A stretch of DNA of 64,000 nucleotides from Neobacillus niacini (GCF_023715415.1 NZ_JAMBOB010000003.1:434001-498000), one strand, 5' to 3'; positions 15,802 to 26,090 are shown, numbered from the stretch's first letter. Program-made: numbers and translations. Notes: generated by a model not told the origin, from the letters alone.

Positions 15802-16386
15802 ATGAACTTGAACATATTATGGGATTTTGATGGAACACTTTTTGATACATATCCAGCATTAGTTGAAGGCTTTATAGAATTAAGTCAACAAAACCTTGAC
15901 CCTGTTGAAGTGTTGAAATGGCTAAAGATTGATTCCTTAACAGCCTTTAAACATTACGGGATTGACGAGGACAAAAGAGCAGATTATAAACGAATTGATA
16001 AACAGTACTCGAAAGAATACAGTAAGCCGTTTGAGCATCTTGAGGAAGTTTTATCATCCGTTGAAAACAATATCATTGTGACCCATCGAGATATGGAGTC
16101 TACGATTTATCTTCTTGAGAAGTATCAGTTAACACACTACTTTAAAGAAATCGTATCTGTTGAAGAACAAGGATTTGACAGAAAACCTCACCCATCTTCT
16201 TATGAATTTGTCTTGAAAAAGTATCAAATTGATTTGGTCGTCGGTGATAGGGAACTGGATTTACTTCCGGCAAGAAAATTAGGGATTAAAACCGTGGCCT
16301 TTCAAAATCAAAACATCGAAGCTGATTTTCACCTAGAAAGCTACGAAGATTTTATTCCTTCTGTACTTAATAAAAAAAGCTTGTAG
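15802..16386 (+). CDS. HAD-superfamily hydrolase, phosphoglycolate phosphatase-like
   Basis: 194 residues. Motif I DFDGT at 8-12 with nucleophile Asp8, motif II IIVTH near 91-95, motif III Lys in DRKPHPSS, and motif IV VVGDRELD. A small alpha-helical cap lies between motifs I and II. This is a subfamily I HAD phosphatase; the likely substrate is a small sugar or organic phosphate, unspecified. A GAGG lies close before the ATG. The terminator hairpin begins inside the last codons. Confidence 0.85.
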   Translation: MNLNILWDFDGTLFDTYPALVEGFIELSQQNLDPVEVLKWLKIDSLTAFKHYGIDEDKRADYKRIDKQYSKEYSKPFEHLEEVLSSVENNIIVTHRDMESTIYLLEKYQLTHYFKEIVSVEEQGFDRKPHPSSYEFVLKKYQIDLVVGDRELDLLPARKLGIKTVAFQNQNIEADFHLESYEDFIPSVLNKKSL

Positions 16387-16419
16387 AGAAAGCCCTTATC
16401 GGCTTTTCTACAAGCTTTT
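16372..16419. terminator. Terminator overlapping the end of the HAD gene
   Basis: AAAGCTTGTAGAGAAAGCC pairs with GGCTTTTCTACAAGCTTTT. The left arm includes the final codons and stop of the HAD gene. It also serves the converging UspA gene. Confidence 0.85.
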
Positions 16420-16435
16420 CTATGTTTATCGGGAT

Positions 16436-16873
16436 TTATTTTACTATAAACACTGGGCATGGTGCTTTTTGGGCGACATAATGGCTGACGCTTCCTAGGA
16501 ACAGTTCTTTCAATCCGCTTAACCCTCTGCTTCCCATTACTACAAGGTCGGCATCATTTTGCTTTACATACTCAACAATCATGACTCCAGGATTGCCTTC
16601 CACTACCACTGATCTTGCTTTATTAGCCAGCTGCTGCAATTCTTCCTCAATTTCTTTTCGAATGGCATTTACTTCCTCACGTTGCGAGTCCTGAATTGCC
16701 TCAAATGTATAACCATAGGAGTAAACGATTGGTCTAGCAGGCTGTATGACCATTAATACTAATAATTCAATGTGTTTATCTTGTTTCGCCAGATTTATTG
16801 CCATTTTCAAAGCCTTTTTACTCAATTCCGAATGATCATATGCAACTACGATTCTTGAATAATCCGTTAACAT
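16436..16873 (-). CDS. Universal stress protein, UspA family
   Basis: 145 residues from the ATG at 16871-16873 (MLTDYSRIVVAYDHSELS), which has GAGAGG 9 bases upstream; longer in-frame starts are not supported. The C-terminal GSRGLSGLKELFLGSVSHYV fits the ATP-binding pattern G-2x-G-9x-G-S, so this is an ATP-binding UspA. Such proteins rise during starvation and stress and act as dimers in the cytoplasm; the molecular target is not known. Confidence 0.92.
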   Translation of the reverse strand: MLTDYSRIVVAYDHSELSKKALKMAINLAKQDKHIELLVLMVIQPARPIVYSYGYTFEAIQDSQREEVNAIRKEIEEELQQLANKARSVVVEGNPGVMIVEYVKQNDADLVVMGSRGLSGLKELFLGSVSHYVAQKAPCPVFIVK

Positions 16874-16980
16874 GATACTCATCCTCTCAAGAATAAAAAC
16901 TTTAGTTCCTACTATTATTATACGTCTGTCATTTTTAGTTGTGGTCGTAAGAAAGTGACAACTTTGTTCCAATTTATAGA

Positions 16981-17026
16981 AATCCCTCTGTGAGATCGTT
17001 TCATACCGCTCTACACAAAAGGGATT
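16981..17026 (-). terminator. Terminator of the thiamine operon
   Basis: AATCCCT pairs with AGGGATT, extended by TGTG/CACA and AGA/TCT pairs, with a T-rich tail on the minus strand. Confidence 0.65.
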
Positions 17027-17056
17027 ATCATAATACTATTATAAGTTGTAGGTAAT

Positions 17057-17548
17057 TTAACTATATAACGATGCTACTTGTTTCTTTAAAAAGAGTGTGA
17101 GAATGATTGCGCCTATCAATGCACCCGCAATCGAGCTAAAAATAAATAAAGGAATAAATCCAAATAATGCTGCTTTTTGACCTAGTAACAGGGTCGCAAT
17201 CGGATAGCATAGAATTGCGCCTATTATCCCGGTTCCCACCACTTCACCAGTAAACGCCATATAGATTTTCTTGGTTTTCATAAAAAACAGTCCAGCCAAT
17301 AAAGCTCCAATCATACTCCCTGGAAAAGCAAAAATTGAACCAGTTCCCATGATATTTCGTAAAATTGAAACGCATAATGCCTGTGCAACTGCATAAAACG
17401 GACCTAACACTACGGCAGATAATACATTTAAGAAATGCTGTATCGGAAAAACCTTTGTGACTCCAATCGGAATAAACAATAGATTACTTGTGAGTGTACC
17501 AATCGCAATTAGCATTGCTGTTAATGTGAGTTTATGCGTTTTTCTCAT
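17057..17548 (-). CDS. thiW: ThiW, substrate-binding (S) component of an ECF transporter
   Basis: 163 residues, about five membrane helices, starting MRKTHKLTLTAMLIAIGTLT. The motif FPIQHFLNVLSAVVLGPFYA and the later GTGSIFAFPGSMIGALLAG match ThiW, the predicted S-component for a thiazole precursor of thiamine. It needs the shared ECF ATPases and T-protein encoded elsewhere. Last gene of the thi operon. The THI-box and salvage neighbours support uptake of the thiazole moiety used by ThiM. Confidence 0.9.
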   Translation of the reverse strand: MRKTHKLTLTAMLIAIGTLTSNLLFIPIGVTKVFPIQHFLNVLSAVVLGPFYAVAQALCVSILRNIMGTGSIFAFPGSMIGALLAGLFFMKTKKIYMAFTGEVVGTGIIGAILCYPIATLLLGQKAALFGFIPLFIFSSIAGALIGAIILTLFLKKQVASLYS

Positions 17549-17566
17549 AAGAAAATCCCCCCATTT

Positions 17567-18223
17567 TTATCTATCAAAAACACTTTTTCTTAACGCCTTA
17601 GCTGCTTTTATAACCGAAGATGCATGGCTGATTGCGGTAATTACCGAAACACCGTCAGCTCCTGCTTGGATAACGGTCCCAGCGTTATCCGCAGTAATTC
17701 CGCCAATTCCAACAATCGGAATACTCAATTCTCGCTCACGCAATTCTTCAATAAGCTTTGTTCCATTAGAGGGTTTAGCGTCTTTTTTTGTCTTTGTTGG
17801 AAAAACTGGCCCAATCCCAAAGTAATCTGCTCCCCCTGCTGCCGCAACCGTCGCTTCTTCGTAACTATGTACAGAAACACCAATAATTTTGTCGCCAATC
17901 TTCTTTCTTACATCCTCGACAGGTTCATCCTCTTGCCCAATATGAACACCGTCTGCGTTAAGGGCAATCGCTAAATCGATGTCATCATTGACGATGAACG
18001 GAATCTGATGCTCTATGCAGATTTGTTGAAGTTCTCTAGCCAGTTCAACCTTTTTATCCCCCGTTAACGCTCCCGTCCCCTTCTCACGGAATTGAAAAAG
18101 AGTAATTCCGCCTTCAATGGCTTCCCTCAAAACTTGGGCTGGATTCTCCCTGCAGTTCGTACTGCCCATGATAAAATAGACCTTCAATGAATCTCTCAAA
18201 CTCTCTGTATTGCGGATCGTCAT
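17567..18223 (-). CDS. thiE: Thiamine-phosphate synthase
   Basis: 218 residues, full length. Joins HMP-PP and thiazole phosphate to make thiamine phosphate. TIM-barrel motifs seen: [11 protein letters not shown] (pyrophosphate side), [48 protein letters not shown] and [13 protein letters not shown] upstream of the ATG. Lies between thiD and thiW with gaps of about 10 and 18 bases, so it is in the same transcript. Confidence 0.95.
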   Translation of the reverse strand: MTIRNTESLRDSLKVYFIMGSTNCRENPAQVLREAIEGGITLFQFREKGTGALTGDKKVELARELQQICIEHQIPFIVNDDIDLAIALNADGVHIGQEDEPVEDVRKKIGDKIIGVSVHSYEEATVAAAGGADYFGIGPVFPTKTKKDAKPSNGTKLIEELRERELSIPIVGIGGITADNAGTVIQAGADGVSVITAISHASSVIKAAKALRKSVFDR

Positions 18224-18232
18224 ACTGATCTC

Positions 18233-19039
18233 CTACCTTTTAACTACATTTCTTTTCCGATATGCCCAGTGATTGGTTGGACCATGTCCCTGACCAATCT
18301 GGAGTTGATCTTCAATCGCTGCTTGGATAAAATTCTTAGCTATCGCTACCGCTTCATAAACAGGTAATCCTTTGGCAAGTTCTGCAGCAACAGCTGCTGA
18401 AAACGTACAGCCGGTCCCATGCGTGTTCTTTGTCTGAACTCTTTTACTCGAAAATGAGGTAAATGCGTTCCCATCATACAATAAATCCACCGATTCTTTT
18501 TGATCTTCATCATGCCCGCCTTTTACGACTACATTTTTAACGCCTAAATCATAAAGTCGTTTGGCGGCTTCCCTTTTATCAGTATCGTTTCGGATTGATA
18601 AACCTGTTAAGACCTCTGCCTCAGGAATATTTGGTGTAATGACCATCGCTAGAGGTAACAAATATTGTTTCAATGCCGAAATGGCTTCGAGTTGGAGCAA
18701 GGATGCGCCGCCTTTTGCGATCATAACGGGATCGACCACTACATTTTTCCAGTTGTAGTATTTTATTTTTTCAGAAACGGCTCTAATAATTTCTGCATTA
18801 AACAGCATTCCTGTTTTAAGGGCGTCGGTGCCAATATCATCGCCAATCGATTCAATTTGTTTGTTGACTGCCTCAGCTGTCATTGGAAATACGGCTTGAA
18901 CGCCTAATGTATTCTGAGCGGTTACAGCGGTCAGTGCTGACATTCCGAAAACATCTAGCTCCTGAAACGTCTTTAAATCCGCCTGTATCCCTGCACCACC
19001 GCCGCTGTCTGAACCTGCAATCGTTAATACCTTTTTCAT
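18233..19039 (-). CDS. thiD: Bifunctional hydroxymethylpyrimidine (phosphate) kinase
   Basis: 268 residues from ATG at 19037-19039 (MKKVLTIAGSD); AAGGAG is 8 bases upstream, while the GTG nine bases earlier is too close to it. ThiD phosphorylates HMP and HMP-P. Motifs: AGSDSGGGAGIQADLKTF, DPVMIAKGG, and the ribokinase-family anion hole NTHGTGCTFSAA. In the operon it sits between thiM and thiE. Confidence 0.95.
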   Translation of the reverse strand: MKKVLTIAGSDSGGGAGIQADLKTFQELDVFGMSALTAVTAQNTLGVQAVFPMTAEAVNKQIESIGDDIGTDALKTGMLFNAEIIRAVSEKIKYYNWKNVVVDPVMIAKGGASLLQLEAISALKQYLLPLAMVITPNIPEAEVLTGLSIRNDTDKREAAKRLYDLGVKNVVVKGGHDEDQKESVDLLYDGNAFTSFSSKRVQTKNTHGTGCTFSAAVAAELAKGLPVYEAVAIAKNFIQAAIEDQLQIGQGHGPTNHWAYRKRNVVKR

Positions 19040-19051
19040 GGTGCTCACTCC

Positions 19052-19858
19052 TTAAACTTGTTGGAATAACGCTAATTGATGGATATCTTCTGATGAAACT
19101 AGAGCAAGTTGATTTATGAATTCGATTTGGAAACTTCCTGGCCCCGTATTACCCACTTTTTCAAATGATTTTTCCGCTGCAATACCATAATAGGCTAATG
19201 CAGATAACCCAGCGAGTAACAGGTTCTTTTCCACACCTGTAAATGCTCCGATTACAGAGGTTAACAGGCAGCCGGTTCCCGTCACTTTTGTTAACAGTGG
19301 ATGTCCATTAGAAACTAAATAAGTCGTCTCTCCATCTGTCAGCACATCCTCTTTCCCGGTAATCACCACGATTGTCTGGAGTTTTCGAGCCGCGGTTATA
19401 GCCAATTCCATAGAATTTCCTTGTTGTTCCCCAGCATCAACGCCCTTGATTTCCCGCTTCTCTCCGAGCACATTGGCAACTTCAGCTGCATTTCCGCGAA
19501 GAATGGCGATTTTCACTTCTTCCATTACCTTTTGCGCCATTTCCGTCCGGAAAGGGGTCGCACCTGCTCCAACAGGGTCGAATATCACCGGTATTCCAAG
19601 CTCATTAGCTGTTTTTCCAGCCAAAATCATCGAGTCGACCACTTCCCTGTTTAAGGTCCCGATGTTTAGAACGAGAGCACGAGAAATTCGTACCATGTCC
19701 GCTACTTCTTCTTTTGCATAGGCCATTACAGGCGATGCCCCAAGTGACAGTAGTCCATTTGCCGTAAAATTGGTGACCACCACATTGGTAATATTATGTA
19801 CGAGCGGATTCTCCTCTCTTACTCTTTGTAAAATTGAACCTAAATCGCTGCTATTCAT
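19052..19858 (-). CDS. thiM: Hydroxyethylthiazole kinase
   Basis: 268 residues. Phosphorylates the thiazole alcohol for salvage. Motifs: [30 protein letters not shown], and the catalytic loop [15 protein letters not shown]. Ribokinase-like fold, trimer in relatives. GGAGG upstream of the ATG. Second gene of the thi operon, immediately before thiD. Confidence 0.95.
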   Translation of the reverse strand: MNSSDLGSILQRVREENPLVHNITNVVVTNFTANGLLSLGASPVMAYAKEEVADMVRISRALVLNIGTLNREVVDSMILAGKTANELGIPVIFDPVGAGATPFRTEMAQKVMEEVKIAILRGNAAEVANVLGEKREIKGVDAGEQQGNSMELAITAARKLQTIVVITGKEDVLTDGETTYLVSNGHPLLTKVTGTGCLLTSVIGAFTGVEKNLLLAGLSALAYYGIAAEKSFEKVGNTGPGSFQIEFINQLALVSSEDIHQLALFQQV

Positions 19859-19896
19859 AGCATTTCCTCCTTATTTTTAGAGTTCCTATTACTCTT

Positions 19897-20568
19897 TTAT
19901 ACACTTACTGGCCATTCTTCGAGTTTATACGCCATATCCCAAAACTTATATTCAAGCTGACAACTGATTAAGAAATGTTCCTTCATCTTTTCTTTTTCTT
20001 TCTGTGTAGCTCCCTCTGCCCACTCATCTAGACGGGCACAGAATTTAGTTGTAATCGAATCGGTTATATTCCCATAGAAACTGATCCATTCATAAAAAGG
20101 ATGAGAAGAATCTGGATTCACCTCAGTTAATAATTTCTTCCCGATTTCCCAATACGTCCACGGACATGGCAATAACACGGCTAAGATTTCCCCCAATGTT
20201 CCTTCGTGCGCAACAGTAAGCATATGACGAATATATTGATGTGCTGATGGCGATAGTGGGAATCCATGTAAATCCTCGTAAGGAACACCTGCTACTTGAC
20301 AAAAGTTATTATGTGGATGGATCTCACTGTTTAGGATAAAAGAAATTTGCTTAGTAAACATCTCCATATCTTCACGACTTTCACACTTGGAGACTGCGAT
20401 TCCATAGATTCGTATAAAAGAATTCAAATATTCAAAGTCCTGCTTCACATAATGAATCAATTGCTCGCTTTGTAATTCCCCATTGGCAATTCCCTGAACA
20501 AAAGGATGTTCAAAAATCGCACGAAAGATTGGATTTGCTTCTTTTCTTAATTCAGCTGAAAAACTCAT
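19897..20568 (-). CDS. tenA: Aminopyrimidine aminohydrolase TenA
   Basis: 223 residues, all-helical TenA fold. Hydrolyses aminomethyl-HMP, a thiamine breakdown product, to HMP for re-use by ThiD. The active-site Cys region LLPCPWTYWEIGKKL and the C-terminal QLEYKFWDMAYKLEEW with the catalytic Glu region are present. First gene after the TPP riboswitch. GGGGGAAAA lies upstream of the ATG. Confidence 0.94.
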   Translation of the reverse strand: MSFSAELRKEANPIFRAIFEHPFVQGIANGELQSEQLIHYVKQDFEYLNSFIRIYGIAVSKCESREDMEMFTKQISFILNSEIHPHNNFCQVAGVPYEDLHGFPLSPSAHQYIRHMLTVAHEGTLGEILAVLLPCPWTYWEIGKKLLTEVNPDSSHPFYEWISFYGNITDSITTKFCARLDEWAEGATQKEKEKMKEHFLISCQLEYKFWDMAYKLEEWPVSV

Positions 20569-20629
20569 ACACTTTTCCCCCTTATTGGTTTAACAGGGAA
20601 GACACTAGAGGCCGCTGAAATTCAAAACA

Positions 20630-20662
20630 CGAAAAAACCGCCCCATAAATGGAGCGGCTGAA
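20630..20662 (-). terminator. Expression-platform terminator of the TPP riboswitch
   Basis: On the minus strand CCGCTCC pairs with GGGGCGG around ATTTAT, followed by TTTTTT. It lies between the aptamer and tenA. Confidence 0.88.
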
Positions 20663-20687
20663 TAAATGATTTATCCAAACACAGACT

Positions 20688-20777
20688 CCACTTTCCTACG
20701 CTAGTATGAACTAGATCAGGTTCAAAGGGTCCAAGATAACTCTTGTCTCAGCCATTAAAGCGGCTCCCCTAGTGGTC
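20688..20777 (-). ncRNA. TPP riboswitch (THI-box)
   Basis: On the minus strand the conserved elements appear in order: CTAGGGGAGCC, GGCTGAGA, GACCCTTTGAACCTGATCTA and CGTAGGAAAGTGG. A terminator follows, so high thiamine pyrophosphate should stop transcription of tenA-thiM-thiD-thiE-thiW. Confidence 0.95.
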
Positions 20778-20925
20778 TTCCTATTAATTTAATTTTCACT
20801 TTACACTCACTTTTTAGTAAAGTCAATCAATTTACCTCTTACGTTTTAAAAAACCAAAGTCTTCTATATTTTATAAAAGGTTAACAAATACTATGTACAT
20901 CTTGTTTTCTAATGGAGTGATTTGA

Positions 20926-21543
20926 GTGTCAGGTAAAAAAGGAAGTTCGATACATTTTTTCTTATTATTTGTTGTTATACTTGTTCTTATTTGGTCCCTA
21001 ATTAAACCTGAGGAAGGTTATTTAGTTTTGATGATGGAGGTTTTACCTTCAGTATTAGTTTTAGTATTCTTGATTTCAAGATACAATCAGCTTCGCCTTA
21101 CCACAGTTTCCTATGTCATCATTACCCTTCTTGTCATTTTAACGTTTATTGGAGGGCATTATTCTTACTCCAAAGTTCCTCTCTTTACATGGGTCAAAGA
21201 TTATTTTGATTTACAAAGAAACCACTATGATCGGTTTGGCCATTTTCTTAAGGGGCTTATGGTCATAGTTATTATAGAGATATTAGTAAGGAAAACAGCC
21301 TTATCGAAAAGTAAAACGACAAATTTTATTGCTCTATGTATCACACTAGCAATCGGGGCTTTCTATGAGATTATTGAGTGGGTAAGCACAAAAATAGGGA
21401 AAGAAGGGAAAGCGACAAAGGATTTTTTAGGCATGCAAGGAGACATATGGGACGCCCAGTGGGATATGACACTTTTATTAGTAGGTTCCATTCTTTCGCT
21501 TATTTTCACAAAGATTCTTTATAAAGGAATGGGAAAGATCTAG
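20926..21543 (+). CDS. DUF2238 (YjdF-like) inner-membrane protein
   Basis: 205 residues with about six membrane helices. The family motifs GGHYSYSKVPLF and NHYDRFGHFLKG and the later FYEIIEWVSTK with GMQGDIWDAQWDM are all present; the conserved acidic and histidine residues in membrane-near positions suggest an enzyme or transporter, but the function is unknown. GTG start with GGAG 9 bases upstream. Single plus-strand gene transcribed away from the thi operon. Confidence 0.8.
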   Translation: MSGKKGSSIHFFLLFVVILVLIWSLIKPEEGYLVLMMEVLPSVLVLVFLISRYNQLRLTTVSYVIITLLVILTFIGGHYSYSKVPLFTWVKDYFDLQRNHYDRFGHFLKGLMVIVIIEILVRKTALSKSKTTNFIALCITLAIGAFYEIIEWVSTKIGKEGKATKDFLGMQGDIWDAQWDMTLLLVGSILSLIFTKILYKGMGKI

Positions 21544-21625
21544 ATAACGAGTTGATTTCACATCTAACGTAGTATCTCATCTAATTCAATAGGCACTAAT
21601 GTTAAAGATTTAAAACATTTCTATT

Positions 21626-21674
21626 AAAAAATCCCTTATGTGCGACAGTAACCTACCTGTCTACACAAAAGGGA
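21626..21674 (-). terminator. Terminator of sstT
   Basis: ATCCCTTATGTG pairs with CACAAAAGGGAT-type arm; the minus-strand tail is TTTTTTAATAG. Confidence 0.7.
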
Positions 21675-21680
21675 TGATAA

Positions 21681-22919
21681 TTATGCTACTTTTTTGATAT
21701 TTACTTTTTTACCTTCTTTTATCTGTTTTTTATAATCAGCTGTTGCTGTGAAAAGAACGTCTGTTGAAGAGTTAAGTGCTGTTTCAAAGGAGTCTTGTAA
21801 AACACCGATGATAAAGCCTACTCCAACTACCTGCATCGCAACATCATTTGAGATTCCGAATAAGCTGCATGCCAACGGAATTAATAAAAGAGATCCGCCT
21901 GCAACCCCTGAAGCGCCACATGCACATACAGCAGATAATACGCTAAGGATGATGGCAGTCGGGATGTCCACTTCTATGCCCAATGTATGAACAGCAGCAA
22001 GTGTTAAAACAGAAATCGTAACGGCGGCACCACCCATATTAACCGTAGCCCCTAATGGAATGGAAACGGAATAAGTATCTTTATCTAAATCTAGTTTTTC
22101 ACACAATTTCATATTTACCGGAATGTTCGCTGCAGAGCTGCGTGTGAAAAATGCAGTAATTCCACTTTCCTTTACACACTTGAATACAAGCGGGTATGGG
22201 TTCTGACGTACATTCACGAATACGATGAGTGGATTGACAATGAAGGCTACAAAGAGCATACACCCAATCAAAACGGCAAGTAATTTTCCATAGCTTAATA
22301 GTGACTCAAGGCCATTCGTTGTAATGGACTCAATCACTAGACCCATAATTCCTAATGGTGCTAGCTTGATTACCCATGTAACCATTTTCGATACAGCATC
22401 TGAAAAATTAGTAATCATTGTTTTTGTTGTATCAGGAGCACTTCTTAAAGCCAAACCAAGAACGATTGCCCAAGCTAAAATTCCGATATAATTTGCATTT
22501 GCAATAGCTTTGACTGGGTTATCAACAACATTCAGCAGTAATGTTTTGAGAACTTCTACCACACCGCCCGGAGCCACCAAATCCTCGGCACCATTCGTAA
22601 GTGTGATAGTAACAGGGAAAATAAAGCTTACAATAACGGCTATTAATCCAGCAAAAAACGTTCCTAAAAGATAGAGAGAAATGATTGATTTCATATTCGT
22701 TTGGTTCCCACTCTTATGCTGCGCAATAGCAGACATAACCAGGAAGAGTACCAATACAGGTGCAATCGCTTTTAGCGCACCTACAAATAATGATCCTAAA
22801 ATGACGACTGGTTTTGCCACTTCAGGAATCGCGACAGCCAGGATAATACCAATCAATAAACCAATAGATATTTGTTTCACCAGGCTGATTTGGTTCCACT
22901 TTTTCAATAAATTTTTCAT
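21681..22919 (-). CDS. sstT: Sodium-coupled serine/threonine transporter SstT
   Basis: 412 residues from the ATG at 22917-22919 ([16 protein letters not shown]), which has GGGAGGGG upstream; the longer ORF start lacks this. Dicarboxylate/amino acid:cation symporter family, with about eight helices and two re-entrant loops. The signatures [14 protein letters not shown] and [14 protein letters not shown] are the SstT forms of the substrate and sodium sites. Single gene with its own terminator. Confidence 0.92.
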   Translation of the reverse strand: MKNLLKKWNQISLVKQISIGLLIGIILAVAIPEVAKPVVILGSLFVGALKAIAPVLVLFLVMSAIAQHKSGNQTNMKSIISLYLLGTFFAGLIAVIVSFIFPVTITLTNGAEDLVAPGGVVEVLKTLLLNVVDNPVKAIANANYIGILAWAIVLGLALRSAPDTTKTMITNFSDAVSKMVTWVIKLAPLGIMGLVIESITTNGLESLLSYGKLLAVLIGCMLFVAFIVNPLIVFVNVRQNPYPLVFKCVKESGITAFFTRSSAANIPVNMKLCEKLDLDKDTYSVSIPLGATVNMGGAAVTISVLTLAAVHTLGIEVDIPTAIILSVLSAVCACGASGVAGGSLLLIPLACSLFGISNDVAMQVVGVGFIIGVLQDSFETALNSSTDVLFTATADYKKQIKEGKKVNIKKVA

Positions 22920-23325
22920 AGATGTACCCCTCCCACTTTTTCCGGTGCAAAGAAACATTAAGCTGTGATTCTATGTAACTCTTAATGAATTCCCCTGTCC
23001 CATAGATTCTAATAAAAATAATTATAGTGAATATTTAGATATATTACAATAGCTTATCGTTTAGATTAGTATAACAACTTCATAGTCGTTAATCAATAAG
23101 AGATGAACAATTTTTAATTATCTTTTATAATCGTTCGGATTTTAATGTAATTATTGCTAGAAACCTGTAAAATTGTTCGCTTTTAAACCTTTATTATGAT
23201 AAATCACTATTCGTAATCCTCTATTCCGTTGCAAATGAATGGTTATAGGTAGAAAGACTAAAGGAAAATAGTAGGATTTACTTTCCGCTTACATCTCTTA
23301 AAATACTTAATGGGAGGTTAGAACA
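22920..23325. other. AT-rich intergenic region
   Basis: Divergent promoter region for sstT and the 102-residue exported protein. I see no ORF, riboswitch or strong hairpin. GGGAGG at about 23311-23316 serves the gene at 23326. Confidence 0.5.
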
Positions 23326-23634
23326 ATGTTCAAAAAAACAATCATCCTTGGAATACTCTTATCTATATTATTTGTGTTAGTTATCATAAAATCACAAACA
23401 AGTACTCCTGTTATCAATCTAGGCGATGAAGATTCTGAATATAAAATGGTAGAATACAAAATTAGCCAAATGATAGAGGGTCAATTTTACGGGCAAAGCG
23501 ATGATGGAACGAAGATTGTCTTTTCTGCTGAAAGCATCGATTCAAGTGAGAAAATAGAAATCGGTGATGTGGTCATATGCTATTTTGAGAAAGATAATGT
23601 TGGAAAAGGGTTAGTAAAAGTTGCAAAAAAATAA
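23326..23634 (+). CDS. Small exported or membrane-anchored protein, 102 residues
   Basis: N-terminal helix MFKKTIILGILLSILFVLVI is a signal anchor without a clear cleavage site. The rest (about 30-102) is polar, and the alternating strands (GQFYGQSDDGTKIVFSAES, IEIGDVVICYFEKD) suggest a small beta-barrel of OB type. GGGAGG 9 bases before the ATG. Terminator at 23692. I do not recognise a family. Confidence 0.65.
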   Translation: MFKKTIILGILLSILFVLVIIKSQTSTPVINLGDEDSEYKMVEYKISQMIEGQFYGQSDDGTKIVFSAESIDSSEKIEIGDVVICYFEKDNVGKGLVKVAKK

Positions 23635-23691
23635 TATAACAGGAACTAAAGTCATCTCGTACTCTTAGACATTTTTATAGGTAACAAATAA

Positions 23692-23728
23692 GAGCCATTC
23701 TCCATTGAGGATGGCTTTGCCTTTTTTT
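23692..23728 (+). terminator. Terminator after the 102-residue gene
   Basis: AGCCATTCTC / GAGGATGGCT stem, then TTGCCTTTTTTT. Confidence 0.75.
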
Positions 23729-23896
23729 GAACCCTTTTAAATAAAGGCTTCATAGTGAGTAATTTTTCTAAAGTAATAGTTCTTTTAACGTATTAAAGTT
23801 ATTTAGGTATAATTTACCATTTTTAAATACTTCGTTATAATATACCGCTTAGATGTGAATCATGGTAGAAATATAAACTATTTGGAAGTGTTAACT

Positions 23897-25396
23897 ATGC
23901 AGCATAATTTGACCGGGACCTATAATGATTACTGGTTCGTTTTTTCCATTCTAATTGGAATTCTTTATTCATACATAGCGTTAGATCTCCGCTGGAAAAT
24001 GATTGTTTTTAAAAATTTCAAATACAATCTTTGGTTATTAGGCTGTGCGATTGCAATGGGCATTGGGATTTGGACCATGCACTTTGTTGGTATGCTTGCG
24101 ATGGATATGCCAAGTCATAGTGAATATGATGCCAGGATGGTATTGCTTTCACTTTTCATTTCCATAGCTGGTACGGGGCTCGCCTTCTTTATGATGAAAA
24201 TGAATCATGTTAGACTCCTTTTATCTAGTCTGCTAATGGGTGGAGGAATCGTCGGTATGCACTATTTAGGTATGGAGGCAATGCATCAGAACTTCTCCAT
24301 CACCTATAACCCAGCAATCGTTCTTTTGTCGTTAGGGATTGCTTTCACTGCGGCGTTTGGTTCTTTATGGGTACTTTTCTTTTTTAATCATCACCGATCG
24401 ATGAATTTTCATTACCGGGTATTGAGCAGTATGCTAATGGGCATCGGAATTGCTGGAATGCATTACATTGGGATGTGGGGAACGAATCTTCACTTTGAAC
24501 CAACGCTCAAACCCTCAGCTGCCTATTACTCCGTTAGTTCCAGTAACTTGAGTTCTTTTATCAGTGTTCCTGCAATGATCGTCGTGTTGATTATGTTATT
24601 ATCCAGTGCCTTCCTAGATAAAAAGCTAATTGCACAAATGAAGGATCTAAATGATCATGAGAAAAAGTTAAGAGAATCGGAGAAATTATCACTGGTGGGA
24701 GAACTTGCGGCTGGAGTAGCCCATGAAATTAGAAATCCTTTAACAACATTAAAAGGGTTTACGCAAATGATCAATGAAAATATTGATCCCGAAGCAAATA
24801 AACGATATTCTAAGATTATGATTGATGAAATAAACAGGATCAATTTTATCGTAAGTGAATTCATGGTCCTGTCAAAACCACATATCGTTCAATATTCGGT
24901 AACGGATATTTCGCAAAGTATAAAAAATGTGATTACCCTCTTAAATACACAGGCAATCATGAATAATATTGAAATCATTCCGGAATTTATCGGAGAGAGA
25001 TTTTTAATTAAATGCGAGGAAAATCAACTTAAGCAAGTTATTGCCAATCTAATCAAGAATTCAATAGAAGCCATGCCGCAAGGAGGAAAAATTCAGATTA
25101 AGATGGAACAGCAAGATACGAATCTTGTCATTTCGGTAATCGATAACGGTGTGGGGATAATAAGGGAAAATCTAAAACGATTAGGTACCCCCTTCTATAC
25201 TACCAAAACAGAGGGAACCGGTTTGGGGCTAATGGTGAGCAAGAAAATTATTCAAAATCACAATGGAAAATTTGAAATAAAAAGTGTGCCAAACATCGCT
25301 ACAACTGTAACAATCACCTTGCCCACAGAACTTAGCCATATAGATTATGTAAAAATGAATATCAAAGATGATTCCACTTTATCCGAATCTTCATAA
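23897..25396 (+). CDS. MHYT-domain sensor histidine kinase
   Basis: 499 residues from the ATG (MQHNLTGTYNDYW), with GGAAG 8 bases upstream; a GTG at 23855 is possible but has no such site. The N-terminal seven-helix MHYT domain repeats MHFVGMLAM, MHYLGMEAM and MHYIGMW, thought to bind metal and sense a gas or redox signal. The kinase follows: H-box AHEIRNPLTTLKGF, N-box NLIKNSIEAMPQGG, and G-boxes DNGVGI and GTGLGLMVSKK, as in Bacillus sporulation kinases. No response regulator lies beside it, so it is an orphan kinase and may feed the phosphorelay; that last point is inference. Confidence 0.9.
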   Translation: MQHNLTGTYNDYWFVFSILIGILYSYIALDLRWKMIVFKNFKYNLWLLGCAIAMGIGIWTMHFVGMLAMDMPSHSEYDARMVLLSLFISIAGTGLAFFMMKMNHVRLLLSSLLMGGGIVGMHYLGMEAMHQNFSITYNPAIVLLSLGIAFTAAFGSLWVLFFFNHHRSMNFHYRVLSSMLMGIGIAGMHYIGMWGTNLHFEPTLKPSAAYYSVSSSNLSSFISVPAMIVVLIMLLSSAFLDKKLIAQMKDLNDHEKKLRESEKLSLVGELAAGVAHEIRNPLTTLKGFTQMINENIDPEANKRYSKIMIDEINRINFIVSEFMVLSKPHIVQYSVTDISQSIKNVITLLNTQAIMNNIEIIPEFIGERFLIKCEENQLKQVIANLIKNSIEAMPQGGKIQIKMEQQDTNLVISVIDNGVGIIRENLKRLGTPFYTTKTEGTGLGLMVSKKIIQNHNGKFEIKSVPNIATTVTITLPTELSHIDYVKMNIKDDSTLSESS

Positions 25397-25435
25397 GTAG
25401 TTCTGCTATACCAGTACTATCAGGTAAAGCCTCTA

Positions 25436-25855
25436 TCATTGATTTCGAAAAATAATCATCCCAATAATCATAGGCACAATCATTAAAAGTCCGACCGTTA
25501 GAGTAGGAATGGGTAATCGACTGGAAAAGATAGCACCAAATTCACCAAGAAAACCACCTATCAAAAAAGGAATGGCCGATTTAGTTTTATCTGCATTCGG
25601 CTTTGCAAAATACCATGCATCCCAAACCGTATAGGCATAAAATCCAGGATAAAATAACACATACTGAAAATTGGCTGCCTCTAATGCTTTTTGGTGAAAA
25701 CCATTAAAATCTAGATGTATCGCAGTGTTGATTTTCCCAAATACATTATCATAATGTTCGACGATGAGAAGAAAAACACTTTTCAGAAATTGTCGATTAT
25801 AGAGTTGACCAAATCCAGGCATGAGCATGGAAAATAAAGCAGCAAGATTCCTCAT
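25436..25855 (-). CDS. Predicted membrane protein, 139 residues
   Basis: Starts MRNLAALFSMLMPGFGQLYN, a motif seen in small TM2-like membrane proteins, and has about three to four helices, ending in two long hydrophobic helices (LLMIVPMIIGMIIF). AGGAGA before the ATG. Function unknown. It converges on the MHYT kinase gene with only 40 bases between the stops. Confidence 0.65.
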   Translation of the reverse strand: MRNLAALFSMLMPGFGQLYNRQFLKSVFLLIVEHYDNVFGKINTAIHLDFNGFHQKALEAANFQYVLFYPGFYAYTVWDAWYFAKPNADKTKSAIPFLIGGFLGEFGAIFSSRLPIPTLTVGLLMIVPMIIGMIIFRNQ

Positions 25856-26024
25856 GAAACTCTCCTTCGTTTCGTGTTTGTTTATACCGTAAAATGGAAG
25901 TGTTTATTATAATTTCCAATTAGATGGAAATCAAACGAAATAATAAAATACAAATTTCGACATTGTTCGGGTGATTTGCAAAGTATTTTTAAAAAAACTA
26001 AAATTGGACAAACAGCAACAATAA

Positions 26025-26053
26025 TAGAACCTCAGTTCTTTATCTGAGGTTCT
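26025..26053 (-). terminator. Terminator of the acyltransferase gene
   Basis: AGAACCTCAG pairs with CTGAGGTTCT, with an AT-rich tail. Confidence 0.75.
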
Positions 26054-26090
26054 ACTTCATGCAATGTGATTATTAATTAAGGATATATAT